Positions 45,597-54,276 of a stretch of 62,035 nucleotides of DNA are shown here, in pieces (positions within the stretch are counted from its first letter, which is position 1; every line of letters begins with the position of its first letter). The stretch is from Bacteroidota bacterium. Lineage in GTDB: Bacteria > Bacteroidota > Ignavibacteria > SZUA-365. Made by a program: the position numbers and the translations under genes. The DNA lies in the NCBI GenBank assembly GCA_023432805.1, contig JAEYUG010000054.1:1-62035 (forward strand). Direction: 5' to 3'. The notes below the pieces were generated by a model. That model made no database searches, had not been told where the DNA came from, and saw nothing but the letters and a program-made list of their open reading frames with translations.

Positions 45597-46334
45597 ATGC
45601 ATACGTTGAACGCTTCCCCCGAACGATTGCGACGCGCGCCCGTGCCGGCGTTACGCCCCCGCCTTCATGTGCACGCCGCCGCTTCCATCCTCATCCTGCT
45701 TCTGGCCTGTCTGCTCGTCTCCGATGCGGCCGCACAGTCGAAACCCAGGTTTCAGATCAAGCGCACCAAGCGCGACTCCCTGCCCGTGCGCGCACAGCTC
45801 TACGGGGGATACAACGGCATGTCGCATCCCTCCGACAAGATGCAGGACATGTTCGAAGGCAGCGGCATGACCTCATGGAGCGGTGTGATGCTCGGCATGC
45901 AGGTTAGCGTCCCGATCGACACGCTGTTTATACCGGTGTGGATCGGAGTCGACGGCCACTACCAGCGGCTCGGCAAGCGGAACATGCGCTCAAAAGGTGT
46001 GGTGACGAAGTCCGATGGTCTGCCGATTCCCTCGACGATTGAAACCGCGCAGAGCTGGGGCGGGTCGCTGTTGATCGGGTTCGATCTGTTTCCGCGCTTC
46101 ACCCTGCTGCTGGGAGGCGGTCCCTCGTTCTATTCCTCGACACACGACGCCATCTCGGAAGTGATCGGCGATTTTCAGGATGTGACTGTCTGGACCGTGA
46201 CCGGCGCAGTGAACTACTCCATTCTCAGGTACGAACACGGCAGCATCGACACGCAATTCCGTGCACATCAGGGATTCGGAGAGTGGGGAAACTTCCAGGT
46301 CGAATCCCTGCTCGGCTTCACCTTCAACTTCTGA
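45597..46334 (+). CDS. Predicted outer-membrane beta-barrel protein
   Basis: A 245-residue protein with a long N-terminal basic region, then a hydrophobic signal (AASILILLLACLLVSDAAAQ) and about eight amphipathic strands. It ends VESLLGFTFNF with a C-terminal Phe typical of barrels. No family was recognised. The ATG at 45597 is chosen because it is nearest the signal; TTGCAA-N17-CAATAT just upstream would give a nearly leaderless message. Confidence 0.65.
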   Translation: MHTLNASPERLRRAPVPALRPRLHVHAAASILILLLACLLVSDAAAQSKPRFQIKRTKRDSLPVRAQLYGGYNGMSHPSDKMQDMFEGSGMTSWSGVMLGMQVSVPIDTLFIPVWIGVDGHYQRLGKRNMRSKGVVTKSDGLPIPSTIETAQSWGGSLLIGFDLFPRFTLLLGGGPSFYSSTHDAISEVIGDFQDVTVWTVTGAVNYSILRYEHGSIDTQFRAHQGFGEWGNFQVESLLGFTFNF

Positions 46335-46381
46335 TCACATGCCGTCACCCCGGCGGGGAAGCCTCCGCAGCGCGCACGCGA

Positions 46382-47008
46382 TCAGCGCGCCACGGGAACC
46401 GTCACACTGATCGCACCCCGCAGGTCTCCTGACACATACCCCGTCGCCTTGTCGGCGGGGTATTCGCGTGTGATGCGTGCCATGACCGCAGGATCGATGG
46501 TGGCTGCATCGCCATGACAGCGCAGACAGGGATCGCGCACGATCAGGGGACGCATGTACCGCACCGCGGGACCGCTCGCCGTCTCGACGGTTTCGACGAT
46601 CTCCATGTCCGGTGCAAGCAAGCCTTCGTGATGCCTGGCCTCGAACGTGGCAAGGGTCGCCGTCTCCCACGCGTCCGGCACATTGCCCTGATTGCGTGCG
46701 CGCACGGTCACGCGGCGCATGTCCACACCGCGATGCAGCCCGACCTGCTTCGTCAGCAACATGGCTTCGCGCGCACAGACCTCGACAGCGCCTGCGGGAC
46801 CCTGGGCCTTCATCACCGTCGTGAGCCGCGCGAGCAGGGTCGTGGTCAGGGAATCCGCCGCGCCGCGCGCACGGAGTCGTGCCGACTCGATCATCCCCGC
46901 ATCGGAGTGCGTCCCGGCTTCTGGCACTCCCGCGCACCCTGCGACGAGGGCCAGCACCACGGTGATCAGGGGGATGCGGTGTGTGCGTATGGAGCGGGAG
47001 GCAATCAT
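46382..47008 (-). CDS. DUF3365 (Tll0287-like) haem-binding lipoprotein
   Basis: A 208-residue predicted lipoprotein (LALVAGC lipobox) whose mature part resembles the DUF3365/Tll0287-like fold: EVCAREAMLLTKQVG, RRVTVRARNQGNVPDAWE, and a c-type haem site DPCLRCHG. Single-haem domains of this type are found as periplasmic redox or gas sensors. The start MIASRSIR (47008) begins the signal; ATG 47047 is an alternative. It diverges from the copper-related genes. Confidence 0.75.
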   Translation of the reverse strand: MIASRSIRTHRIPLITVVLALVAGCAGVPEAGTHSDAGMIESARLRARGAADSLTTTLLARLTTVMKAQGPAGAVEVCAREAMLLTKQVGLHRGVDMRRVTVRARNQGNVPDAWETATLATFEARHHEGLLAPDMEIVETVETASGPAVRYMRPLIVRDPCLRCHGDAATIDPAVMARITREYPADKATGYVSGDLRGAISVTVPVAR

Positions 47009-47082
47009 GGTCGCGTAAGTCTGGTCAGGTGATTGGTCATTGACCATGAGATGCAGGATTCCTGGAAAGGATCTCGCATCCG

Positions 47083-47111
47083 TTGACCTTTGCGATAAAA
47101 CACGCTATTTT
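47083..47111 (+). promoter_or_regulatory. Sigma-70-type promoter of the copper-related operon
   Basis: TTGACC (47083-47088), a 17-bp spacer and TATTTT (47106-47111), 57 nt before the YtkA-like lipoprotein gene. Seen as a Bacteroidota promoter it also fits TTG-N20-TATTTTTC, close to the -33/-7 pattern. Confidence 0.65.
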
Positions 47112-47168
47112 TCTCCGATATTTCGACGCAGACAATCCGGCCGCCGCGCCGCTCAGGAGTCCCGCACC

Positions 47169-47975
47169 ATGAGACGTCTCTCCCTTGTTCCATACACCGC
47201 CTGCTGCCTCGCGCTCTGGATTGCCGCATGCGCACAGGATTCCGCGCCCGTGGCGCCGGATCCCGAGCCACCGATCACGCTGCTGAAGCTCGCCGAGGCG
47301 ACAGATGCAGGGGTGCGCATTGAATTGTTCGCAGAAGCCCAACCTGTGATCGGGGCGAATCCACTGCACGTGGTATTGACCGACATCGCAAGCGGCGAGC
47401 GCCTGCGTGCGGGAACCGTGACCGTCACTCCGGCGATGGACATGCCCGGGGCGCCGCATACCGCTCCCTGTGAGCAGCCTGCTGCAGCAGATACGGCTGG
47501 ACGCTGGTCTTCGCTCGTCGTGCTGACGATGACGGGCGCATGGAAACTCGACGTGTCCCTTGTGTCATCGACACACGCATGCAAGGCGGCACTCGGATTC
47601 ACAGTGGGAGCATCCCGGCGTTCGAGAGCCGTGATCGCCAGCGACGGGGAGATTTACATCGTCACGCTCGTGCAGCCTCGTGTCGGGGACATCGGATTGA
47701 ATCCCTGCGAGGTTCTCCTGCACAAGCAGGTGTCGCTGACACACTATCCCCCGATACTCGATGCAAGTGTGGATCTTGAACCATTCATGCCCAGCATGAA
47801 CCACGGGTCCCCAGCCAATGTCGATCCCCAGCACACGGGCATGGGACATTATGTCGGCAAGGTGAACTTCACGATGCTGGGAGACTGGCGCATGGATCTC
47901 GACATCTCCATGCCCGATCCCATCAGCGAGACAACACGCATCACGCTTTCCACCTCCTTCGACATCGCCCTGTAA
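47169..47975 (+). CDS. Lipoprotein with two YtkA/FixH-like domains
   Basis: A 268-residue predicted lipoprotein (IAAC lipobox, Cys21). Two copies of a small beta-sandwich resembling YtkA-like domains can be seen. The first has TPAMDMPGAPHTAPCEQ and then MTGAWKLDVSL. The second has FMPSMNHGSPANVDPQHTGM and then MLGDWRMDLDI. Each pairs Met/His-rich loops with a late 'GxWxxD' strand. Such Met/His loops are typical of periplasmic copper handling. It is 12 nt upstream of an OprC-like receptor, which supports a copper role; this is inference. Confidence 0.75.
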   Translation: MRRLSLVPYTACCLALWIAACAQDSAPVAPDPEPPITLLKLAEATDAGVRIELFAEAQPVIGANPLHVVLTDIASGERLRAGTVTVTPAMDMPGAPHTAPCEQPAAADTAGRWSSLVVLTMTGAWKLDVSLVSSTHACKAALGFTVGASRRSRAVIASDGEIYIVTLVQPRVGDIGLNPCEVLLHKQVSLTHYPPILDASVDLEPFMPSMNHGSPANVDPQHTGMGHYVGKVNFTMLGDWRMDLDISMPDPISETTRITLSTSFDIAL

Positions 47976-47987
47976 CCCGGCTTCCCG

Positions 47988-50282
47988 ATGATGCCGCGCG
48001 TCTTCGATCTTCTGATCCCGCCTCCGATCCGTCATCTGCTGCTCCGCTTCCTTCTCCCCTCCCTCATCCTGACCATGCTCCCGACGGGAGCATGGTCACA
48101 GTCTCGCATCGTCGGGAGCATTACGGATGCCGCGACGGGCGCTGCCGTCCCGTATTGCACGGTTCTCGACACGACACACGGAACAGGCGCATCCTGTGAT
48201 GCGGACGGACGCTTCACGCTGATGCATGCTCCCGGCTCCTGCACCCTGCGACTCTCCGCCGTCGGCTACGAAAGGATGACCATCAGGGTGCTGGTGCAGG
48301 CGGAGACTCCGACGCTCGTTCATGCTCTCCTTGAACCGTCTGTCATACGATTCTCGGAACGCATTGTCATTGAAGGACATCGGGGCAGCCGTCTCGATGA
48401 GGGAGACCGACGCTGGCAGACGACAGCCGAGGATGCGATGCGGCAGGCGGATGGAGTAACCATGCTCCGTCGTGGCGCATTCGCCCAGGAGATTTCCGTG
48501 CGGGGATTCGGTGCGGATCGTGTGGCGACGGTCATCGACGGAATGAAGGTGCACGGAGCATGCTCCGATCGGATGGATCCAGTCGCAAGCTATGTGGAGG
48601 TCGAAAATCTGGAGCGACTCGACATCGCCCGTGGTGCTTTCGATATGACGCAGGCTCAACCCGCTGCAGGGAGCGTCTCACTCGTGACGCGCAAGCCTGC
48701 ATTCGATGTGCCGTGGACGGTGGACGCCGAGCTCGGGTGGGAGTCCGCTGCCGGCACCCAGCGCCTGCGGGCAGGAACGGGCGGCAGCCTGGCAACGGAT
48801 CTCGCGATGCGTCTGACTGCGTCGATGCGACGTGCCGGAGATTTCCGCGCCGGTGGCGGCGAGGTCCTCGCCCATTCAGGATACGCGAAAACGAATTACA
48901 AGGCCGATCTCGCTTGGCGCGCCGGCGATGCGCACCGTCTGACTGCGTCTTGGATCGGAGATGATGCGTGGGATGTCGGCTTCCCCGCGCTGATCATGGA
49001 CACACGCCGTACCATCGCCCAGATCGTGTCGCTCGAGCACCTGTGGTCGCGTCCTGCAGCTTGGCTGCCTTCCCTGCGCACCCTGCTCTACGCGAACCGG
49101 ATCGATCACTGGATGGACGACAGCGAACGCGACGTGACGCAGCGTCTCGTGATGCCGGGCATGTACATGCCGATGTATGGGCGCACGCGCACGGCCGGAT
49201 TCCGATCGGAGCTGCGGTATCTGGCCGGCAGCGGTACGGGACTGCTCGTAGCCGAGCTGACGCACCTCGACGCATATGCGGATATGTGGATGCACCTGCT
49301 GGATGGAACGGGATCCGCCTGGTTGACCAATCTCGGGGATGTCGTCGATCAGCGCGCAAGCCTCGCCGCCGAGCACGCGCAACAGCTGTCGGAAGCCGTT
49401 CTCCTGCGTGGCACCCTGCGCATGGAGGCGTCCCGTCGTGATGTCGGTCTGGAGCGATTCCGTCGACAGCTCGAGGCATTTCAACCTGGTGTCGACGTGC
49501 GACGCTTCCTGTCGGGACTCTCGGCAGGCACAACGCTCGATCTGCGCGTGATGCAGCAGGTGCGGCTCCGGACATCCCTCGCTGCTGCGACGCGCCTTCC
49601 CTCCCACCTCGAGAGCCATGGATTCTACTCGTACAGCTATACGGAAGCCGCATTTCTGATCGGCAATCCCATGCTCAAGCCGGAGCGCAGCCTGCAGGCG
49701 GAGGTGAGTGCCGAATTCGTGGAAGGCTCTGCATCACTGCGTGGCTCGGTGTATGTCAATGCGATCCACGACTACATTTCGTCCGAGTTTCTGTCGGCCG
49801 ACACGCGGCGGTACACGAACGTCTCGCGGGCGACGGTGGCCGGCGGAGAACTGCGCGGCACGATGACGATCGGCGAATCGGTCGACTGCATGGCATCACT
49901 GGCCTACACCGAGGGACGCAATGACGTGACGGGCGAATCTCTGCCCCTCATCGCACCCCTCACCGGTACGCTCGCGATCGGCTGGCATTCGGCAACCGTG
50001 TGGATCGGTGCGGACCTGCGCGCGGCCACGCGGCAGACGCGCATCGCCGAGCGTACGACGTTCGAGGACGAGACTGCAGGATTCGCAGTGCTCGGGCTGC
50101 GCGCACGCTGGCAGGCAACGGGCGCCATCGAGGTGCTCGCCGGTGTGGAGAACATCCTCGACCACCGGTACCATGAGCATCTGAGCGTCAACAACCTGCC
50201 GGCACCAGGTCGGAACATCCATCTGGGGCTCCGTGTGGGGCTTCCCGCGATTGGGAACCCTTCGGACGATTCGACCCGATAA
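47988..50282 (+). CDS. OprC/NosA-like TonB-dependent receptor (probable copper)
   Basis: A 764-residue receptor: signal (ending TGAWSQ), a carboxypeptidase-regulatory-like domain (about 38-115), a plug (about 140-260; QEISVRGFGADRVATVIDGM), and a 22-strand barrel ending NNLPAPGRNIHLGLRVGL. In the plug, GACSDRMDPVASYVEV matches the OprC/NosA hallmark. Cys192 and Met196 have the Cys-x3-Met spacing that, as I recall, binds copper in OprC. A Met-rich loop, MPGMYMPMYGR (389-399), could add ligands. It would need the TonB/Exb complex for energy. Confidence 0.85.
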   Translation: MMPRVFDLLIPPPIRHLLLRFLLPSLILTMLPTGAWSQSRIVGSITDAATGAAVPYCTVLDTTHGTGASCDADGRFTLMHAPGSCTLRLSAVGYERMTIRVLVQAETPTLVHALLEPSVIRFSERIVIEGHRGSRLDEGDRRWQTTAEDAMRQADGVTMLRRGAFAQEISVRGFGADRVATVIDGMKVHGACSDRMDPVASYVEVENLERLDIARGAFDMTQAQPAAGSVSLVTRKPAFDVPWTVDAELGWESAAGTQRLRAGTGGSLATDLAMRLTASMRRAGDFRAGGGEVLAHSGYAKTNYKADLAWRAGDAHRLTASWIGDDAWDVGFPALIMDTRRTIAQIVSLEHLWSRPAAWLPSLRTLLYANRIDHWMDDSERDVTQRLVMPGMYMPMYGRTRTAGFRSELRYLAGSGTGLLVAELTHLDAYADMWMHLLDGTGSAWLTNLGDVVDQRASLAAEHAQQLSEAVLLRGTLRMEASRRDVGLERFRRQLEAFQPGVDVRRFLSGLSAGTTLDLRVMQQVRLRTSLAAATRLPSHLESHGFYSYSYTEAAFLIGNPMLKPERSLQAEVSAEFVEGSASLRGSVYVNAIHDYISSEFLSADTRRYTNVSRATVAGGELRGTMTIGESVDCMASLAYTEGRNDVTGESLPLIAPLTGTLAIGWHSATVWIGADLRAATRQTRIAERTTFEDETAGFAVLGLRARWQATGAIEVLAGVENILDHRYHEHLSVNNLPAPGRNIHLGLRVGLPAIGNPSDDSTR

Positions 50283-50314
50283 CTCGGCATTTTCGGTCTG
50301 TTTTCGGGGATGTT

Positions 50315-50330
50315 TCGGTCACACGACCGA
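50315..50330. repeat. Palindrome TCGGTC-ACAC-GACCGA
   Basis: A perfect 6-bp inverted repeat with a 4-base loop, ending one base before the sigma-54-like element. A preceding TTTTCGG repeats three times in 50290-50320. It may be the end hairpin of the receptor transcript (33 nt after its stop) or a protein-binding site. Confidence 0.5.
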
Positions 50331-50346
50331 TGGTATGAATCTTGCT
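50331..50346 (+). promoter_or_regulatory. Sigma-54-like promoter of the multihaem cytochrome
   Basis: TGGTATG-N4-TTGCT agrees with TGGYAYG-N4-TTGCW at all conserved positions with the required spacing. Transcription would start near 50357, leaving a leader of about 60 nt before the ATG at 50420. Confidence 0.6.
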
Positions 50347-50419
50347 TGATGGTCTTTGGATGTAGAATTCTGTCCCATCCGATCCACCTTCCAACTGATT
50401 GAATCGACCAGACCATCGC

Positions 50420-52636
50420 ATGACACCCGCCACACGCACCTCATTCAGATTTTCCGGCTCACGTTCCCTCCTTCTGCTCTGCCTGCTGGCCTTGTGGCCG
50501 GCATTGCTTGCCGCACAGTCGAATGAAGACTGCATGGCATGCCACAGCGACAAGGATCTGAGCATGGAGAAGAAGGGCCGGACGATTTCGCTGTACGTCA
50601 AGGAGTCCCCGCTCAAGGCTTCTGCGCACAGCAAACGTTCCTGCGTTTCGTGCCATATCGGTTTCAGCGCCGAGGATGTTCCGCACAAGGAGAACATCAC
50701 CCCGGTCAAGTGCACGACTTGCCATCAGAATGCGGTCCAGAAGCATCAGTTCCACGGACGCATGCTGCTCGAGCAGAAGAAGCTCGGCAAGCTCGAGGCT
50801 GCCTGCAAGGACTGCCACGGAACACATGACGTGGTTCCCGTCAGAGGTGCTGCCTCCCAGGCCGGCGGCATGAAGCAGGTGGAGACCTGTGCGAAGTGTC
50901 ATGCGGATGCGACGGCACATTTCAAGGCATCTGCGCATGGCGAGGCACTGGCCATGGGCACCAAGGGCGCACCGACCTGCATCAATTGCCACTCCCTCGA
51001 CATCGTTCCCCACGAAGGCTCGGATCCCCTCAAGATCAAGGTCGCTCAGGAGCAGCTCTGTCTCTCGTGCCATCTCGACAACCCCGACGTGCGCGCGAAG
51101 ATGACGGCGAGCAAGAATTTCATCGCCTCCTACGAGAAGAGCGTGCACAGCATCGCGCTACACAAGAAGGGCGACGCGAAGGCGGCCAACTGCGTCGACT
51201 GCCACGGCAGCCACGACATGGCCAAGAGCATTGATCCGAAGTCCACCGTCTTCAAGCAGAACATCCCGACTCTCTGCTCGAAGTGTCATGGCGACATCGC
51301 GAAGGAATACAACGAAAGCATCCATGGCGTGGCGCTCATTCGCGGCAACAAGGACGCCCCGAACTGCACCGATTGCCACGGCGAGCACGACATCCTCGAC
51401 GTGAAGAATCCCAACTCGCCCGTCGCATCACAGAACGTCTCCGCGCAGATCTGTTCGCCGTGTCACAGTTCGCTCAAGCTCAGCGAAAAGTGGGGATTCA
51501 AGCCTGGCAAGGCGAAGACCTTCAACGACAGCTATCACGGACTGGCCCTGCGCGGTGGTTCGATGGAAGCCGCCAATTGCGCATCCTGTCACGGCATCCA
51601 CAACATCAAGCCTTCGTCGGATTCCTCCTCGATGATTCACAAGAGCAACCTGGCGCAGACCTGCGGCAGTTGCCATCCGGGTGCAGGCGAGCGGTTCTCG
51701 CAGGGCAGCGTGCATGTCGGGTTGACCGATCAGGAGGATCCCCTCCTCAATCTGATCACGACGGTGTACATCATCCTGATCATCGTGGTGATCGGTGGCA
51801 TGTTCGTGCACAATGTGCTCGACTTCTTCCGCAAGGCGACACACAAGCTGAAGGTGCGGCGCGGCCACTACCCCGAGCCCGAGGCCGCACATCGGCTGTA
51901 CGTGCGCATGACGCTCGGTGAGCGTCTGCAACACGGCACGATGGCGCTGAGCTTCATGGTGCTCGTGATCAGTGGATTCATGCTCAGCTATCCGGAGGCC
52001 TGGTGGGTGCAGTACCTGCGCGGCCTGAGCGAATCCGCATTCACCTGGCGCAGCAACATCCACCGCGTAGCGGGCGTGGTGCTGGTCGCGATCAGCCTCG
52101 TGCACGTGTGGTACATCATCTTCACGGCACGAGGTCGCAAACTCGTCAGCGATCTCTGGTTCCGCCTGTCCGACATCACCGACATGATCGCCGTGCTCAA
52201 GTACAACTTCGGCATCAGTCCGACCAAGCCCCGCTTCGACCGCTTCAGCTATATCGAGAAGAGCGAGTACTGGGCCCTCGTCTGGGGCACGCTCGTCATG
52301 GCCGCCACGGGTGTGATCATGTGGTTCGACAATCACTTCATGAACATCTTCGGCAAGCACGGGTGGGATGTCGCCCGCACGATCCACTATTACGAGGCCT
52401 GGCTCGCCACGCTCGCAATCATCGTGTGGCACTTCTACTTCATCATCTTCAATCCCGACATCTACCCGATGAATCTCGCCTGGCTCAAGGGCACGCTCAC
52501 CGAGACGGAGATGGAAGACGAACATCCGCTCGAACTCGAACGTCTGCAGGAGCAGGAAGCGCTCGACGCCGCGATGAAGCGCTCCGCTCCCCTCGCCCAA
52601 CCGAAGTCCGAGAGCGACGACATCGACAAGAGCTGA
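50420..52636 (+). CDS. Thirteen-haem cytochrome c fused to a cytochrome b561-like domain
   Basis: A 738-residue membrane redox protein. After a signal peptide (to about Ala32) there are 13 CXXCH sites between Cys38 and about His419 (CMACH first, CGSCH last), many followed by a GxHD-type second His. One helix (ITTVYIILIIVVIGGMFVHN) leads into four more that carry His residues in RLQHGTM, NIHRVAG, SLVHVWY, TIHYYEA and IVWHFYF, enough for two b haems. It ends in an acidic cytoplasmic tail. It could pass electrons between quinol and periplasmic partners. The ATG at 50420 is preferred over the TTG at 50399. It stands alone, between a sigma-54-like promoter and a terminator. Confidence 0.93.
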   Translation: MTPATRTSFRFSGSRSLLLLCLLALWPALLAAQSNEDCMACHSDKDLSMEKKGRTISLYVKESPLKASAHSKRSCVSCHIGFSAEDVPHKENITPVKCTTCHQNAVQKHQFHGRMLLEQKKLGKLEAACKDCHGTHDVVPVRGAASQAGGMKQVETCAKCHADATAHFKASAHGEALAMGTKGAPTCINCHSLDIVPHEGSDPLKIKVAQEQLCLSCHLDNPDVRAKMTASKNFIASYEKSVHSIALHKKGDAKAANCVDCHGSHDMAKSIDPKSTVFKQNIPTLCSKCHGDIAKEYNESIHGVALIRGNKDAPNCTDCHGEHDILDVKNPNSPVASQNVSAQICSPCHSSLKLSEKWGFKPGKAKTFNDSYHGLALRGGSMEAANCASCHGIHNIKPSSDSSSMIHKSNLAQTCGSCHPGAGERFSQGSVHVGLTDQEDPLLNLITTVYIILIIVVIGGMFVHNVLDFFRKATHKLKVRRGHYPEPEAAHRLYVRMTLGERLQHGTMALSFMVLVISGFMLSYPEAWWVQYLRGLSESAFTWRSNIHRVAGVVLVAISLVHVWYIIFTARGRKLVSDLWFRLSDITDMIAVLKYNFGISPTKPRFDRFSYIEKSEYWALVWGTLVMAATGVIMWFDNHFMNIFGKHGWDVARTIHYYEAWLATLAIIVWHFYFIIFNPDIYPMNLAWLKGTLTETEMEDEHPLELERLQEQEALDAAMKRSAPLAQPKSESDDIDKS

Positions 52637-52668
52637 ACGGCGCGCGGTCCCACCGCGCACTCCGGCAC

Positions 52669-52705
52669 ACACGCGCCCTTCCATGCCTCATGGAAGGGCG
52701 CGTGT
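52669..52705. terminator. Bidirectional terminator with a 17-bp stem
   Basis: A perfect 17-bp inverted repeat, ACACGCGCCCTTCCATG (52669-52685) against its complement (52689-52705), with loop CCT, between the converging cytochrome and hydrolase genes. A second perfect 7-bp hairpin, GCGCGGT-CCC-ACCGCGC, lies just before it near 52642. Confidence 0.85.
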
Positions 52706-52756
52706 CATATGCACGACCGGTGCGCGTCCCTGCAGACCGGCGCGGACGTGATGTGC

Positions 52757-53941
52757 TCAGGAGAGGTGACGTCCGGCGAGATCGAAGACGGCACGGAAGG
52801 CCTCATCGGCTTCCGCTGCGTGTTTCGGATTCGCACTGAAGGGCGCAATGTGCGAATAGGGGAAGGGGAAGTCGAGGATATGCACGGGGTGGGGGATGTC
52901 GCCTCCCTCCCCCTGCAGTGTGTGGCGCACCGCCTCTGCCGGCACGACCTGATCCTGCACGAGCGCAACGGCGCACAGCTTCCCGACGAGCCGTCGGAAG
53001 CCGCCTTCGCGCTGCTCGCGTAAGCCCGCAGAATCCAGCATCGCGCGGAACCAGCGTCCCGCATCGCGCTCGTGCAGATGACGACGGAAATGCGCATCCC
53101 GCACGCACTGGGCGTCGAGATCGCGCAGATAGCATGTGTGCAGTGCGTCGACCGCGGCGCTGTCGAGAATGTAGCGTGAACGGAGGCAGGATCGTTCGAG
53201 GGTGGCGCCTCCGCAGAAGAGCAGCGCGCGCGCATCACTGAACAGGGCCTCGGGATTGGCAAGAAGTAACAACTGCGCAATGCTCGCTCCGATCGAGTAG
53301 CCGAACAGGTCGAGTGTCGCATCGGCTGCGATGGCGGGATGGCCGCCGGCACGGATGGTACGCACGAGTTGCATGACGTCGTCGCAACTCTGTAATCCCG
53401 ACCAGAAGAAGCGCGCCGGATCCGACTCGAGGCGGGCGCTGAGGGCCGCATTGGCGTGCGAGGCGTCAGAGAGGCCAGGATGCGTATCCTGTCGCCGGCG
53501 CAGCACCGCGCTCATGCGGCGGGGATGCGACCAGGAGGCGGGACTGCGCTGCATGTGGAATGCAATCGGCCACAGCACGACAGTCTTTCCGGTGCGGCGC
53601 ACGAGGTCCGCCGCCCAGGGATGATACTTGGCCCATGATCGTTCGTTGAGTCCGTGAAGCATGATGATCACGCCATCTGCGGCTTCCGCGCCCGGTGGCG
53701 CCAGCATCTCATACCACCATGTCCGATTCTCCGCAATCTCCGCATCCGCCACATCCTCCCTGCCCTCCTCCTCCCAATCCGATGTCCTGCCTGGTGTCCG
53801 CACGCCGTCATGCGCTCCATGCACGTTATCCGAAGTGAAGACGAAGCGCCGCACGACGAGGTCGAGGGCGGAGATGGCGCATGCATCCGACTGGCCGGCA
53901 AGGGCGTGCGCAAGTTCGGCGACACTTTCCTGGTATGTCAT
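52757..53941 (-). CDS. Alpha/beta hydrolase (possibly DUF6051-like)
   Basis: A 394-residue cytoplasmic-looking hydrolase: oxyanion region IIMLHGLNERSWAKYHPWA, nucleophile Ser in LFGYSIGASIAQLLLLANP, and candidate acid and base residues near ALVQDQVVPAEAV and PFPYSHIAPF. The HGLNERSW stretch suggests the DUF6051 group, but I am not certain. Substrate unknown. The ATG at 53941 is used; ATG codons at 53989 and 53956 are alternatives. On the minus strand a TACCTTTG box at 53953-53946, a perfect Bacteroidota -7 element, ends just before it, hinting at a leaderless transcript. Confidence 0.7.
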   Translation of the reverse strand: MTYQESVAELAHALAGQSDACAISALDLVVRRFVFTSDNVHGAHDGVRTPGRTSDWEEEGREDVADAEIAENRTWWYEMLAPPGAEAADGVIIMLHGLNERSWAKYHPWAADLVRRTGKTVVLWPIAFHMQRSPASWSHPRRMSAVLRRRQDTHPGLSDASHANAALSARLESDPARFFWSGLQSCDDVMQLVRTIRAGGHPAIAADATLDLFGYSIGASIAQLLLLANPEALFSDARALLFCGGATLERSCLRSRYILDSAAVDALHTCYLRDLDAQCVRDAHFRRHLHERDAGRWFRAMLDSAGLREQREGGFRRLVGKLCAVALVQDQVVPAEAVRHTLQGEGGDIPHPVHILDFPFPYSHIAPFSANPKHAAEADEAFRAVFDLAGRHLS

Positions 53942-53996
53942 GGCACAAAGGTACGGCATTGGAAGGAATGCCCCGCGTGTGACCATCATGAAACGA

Positions 53997-54014
53997 GCCC
54001 GGATTGCTCCGGGC
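53997..54014. terminator. Hairpin upstream of the hydrolase gene
   Basis: GCCCGGA-TTGC-TCCGGGC is a perfect 7-bp stem with a TTGC loop. On the minus strand it is followed by TCGTTTC, so it may end transcripts arriving from the glycosidase gene. Confidence 0.55.
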
Positions 54015-54024
54015 CCGTCTTCCC

Positions 54025-54222
54025 TTACCGTTTGAAAACCTCTCCCGACGTTGCACCACGTCTCGAATGCTTCTCACGTCCCGTGTTTCTGTGTGCCGCG
54101 AGCAGACCTCCCATTCCCGCTCCGACCGGCTCTTGTGTGCCCGAACCGTGTGTACTGCGTATGACTGCGTTGACGAGTGCAACATCCGAAATCCCCGAGG
54201 CAGAGTAAATGCGGGGTACCAC
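54025..54222 (-). CDS. Hypothetical 65-residue frame (weak)
   Basis: An open frame starting GTG inside the palindromic cluster and ending TAA just before the hairpin: MVPRIYSASGISDVALV, later GAGMGGLLAAHRNTGREK. No signal, domain or ribosome site is seen, and codon choice is only mildly coding-like. Its position, with a palindrome at the start and a hairpin at the end, is the only support. Confidence 0.2.
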   Translation of the reverse strand: MVPRIYSASGISDVALVNAVIRSTHGSGTQEPVGAGMGGLLAAHRNTGREKHSRRGATSGEVFKR

Positions 54223-54248
54223 CCAATTCCATAGGTGGTACCACCTAT
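54215..54248. promoter_or_regulatory. Nested palindromes GGTACCACC / GGTGGTACC
   Basis: ATAGGTGGTACCACCTAT (54231-54248) is a perfect 18-bp palindrome. The half GGTACCACC also occurs at 54215-54223, so alternative hairpins or two operator sites are possible. It lies 28 bp after the stop of the glycosidase-like gene. Confidence 0.5.
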
Positions 54249-54276
54249 TTCGTGCTGTGTGGGTTGACCCGCGCCT

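Larger units (their letters stand above)
53942..54276. other. 335-bp gap between minus-strand genes
   Basis: No convincing gene. It holds the -7-like box of the hydrolase gene, the hairpin at 53997-54014, a weak 65-codon frame (54025-54222) and the palindromic cluster at 54215-54248. Confidence 0.5.
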
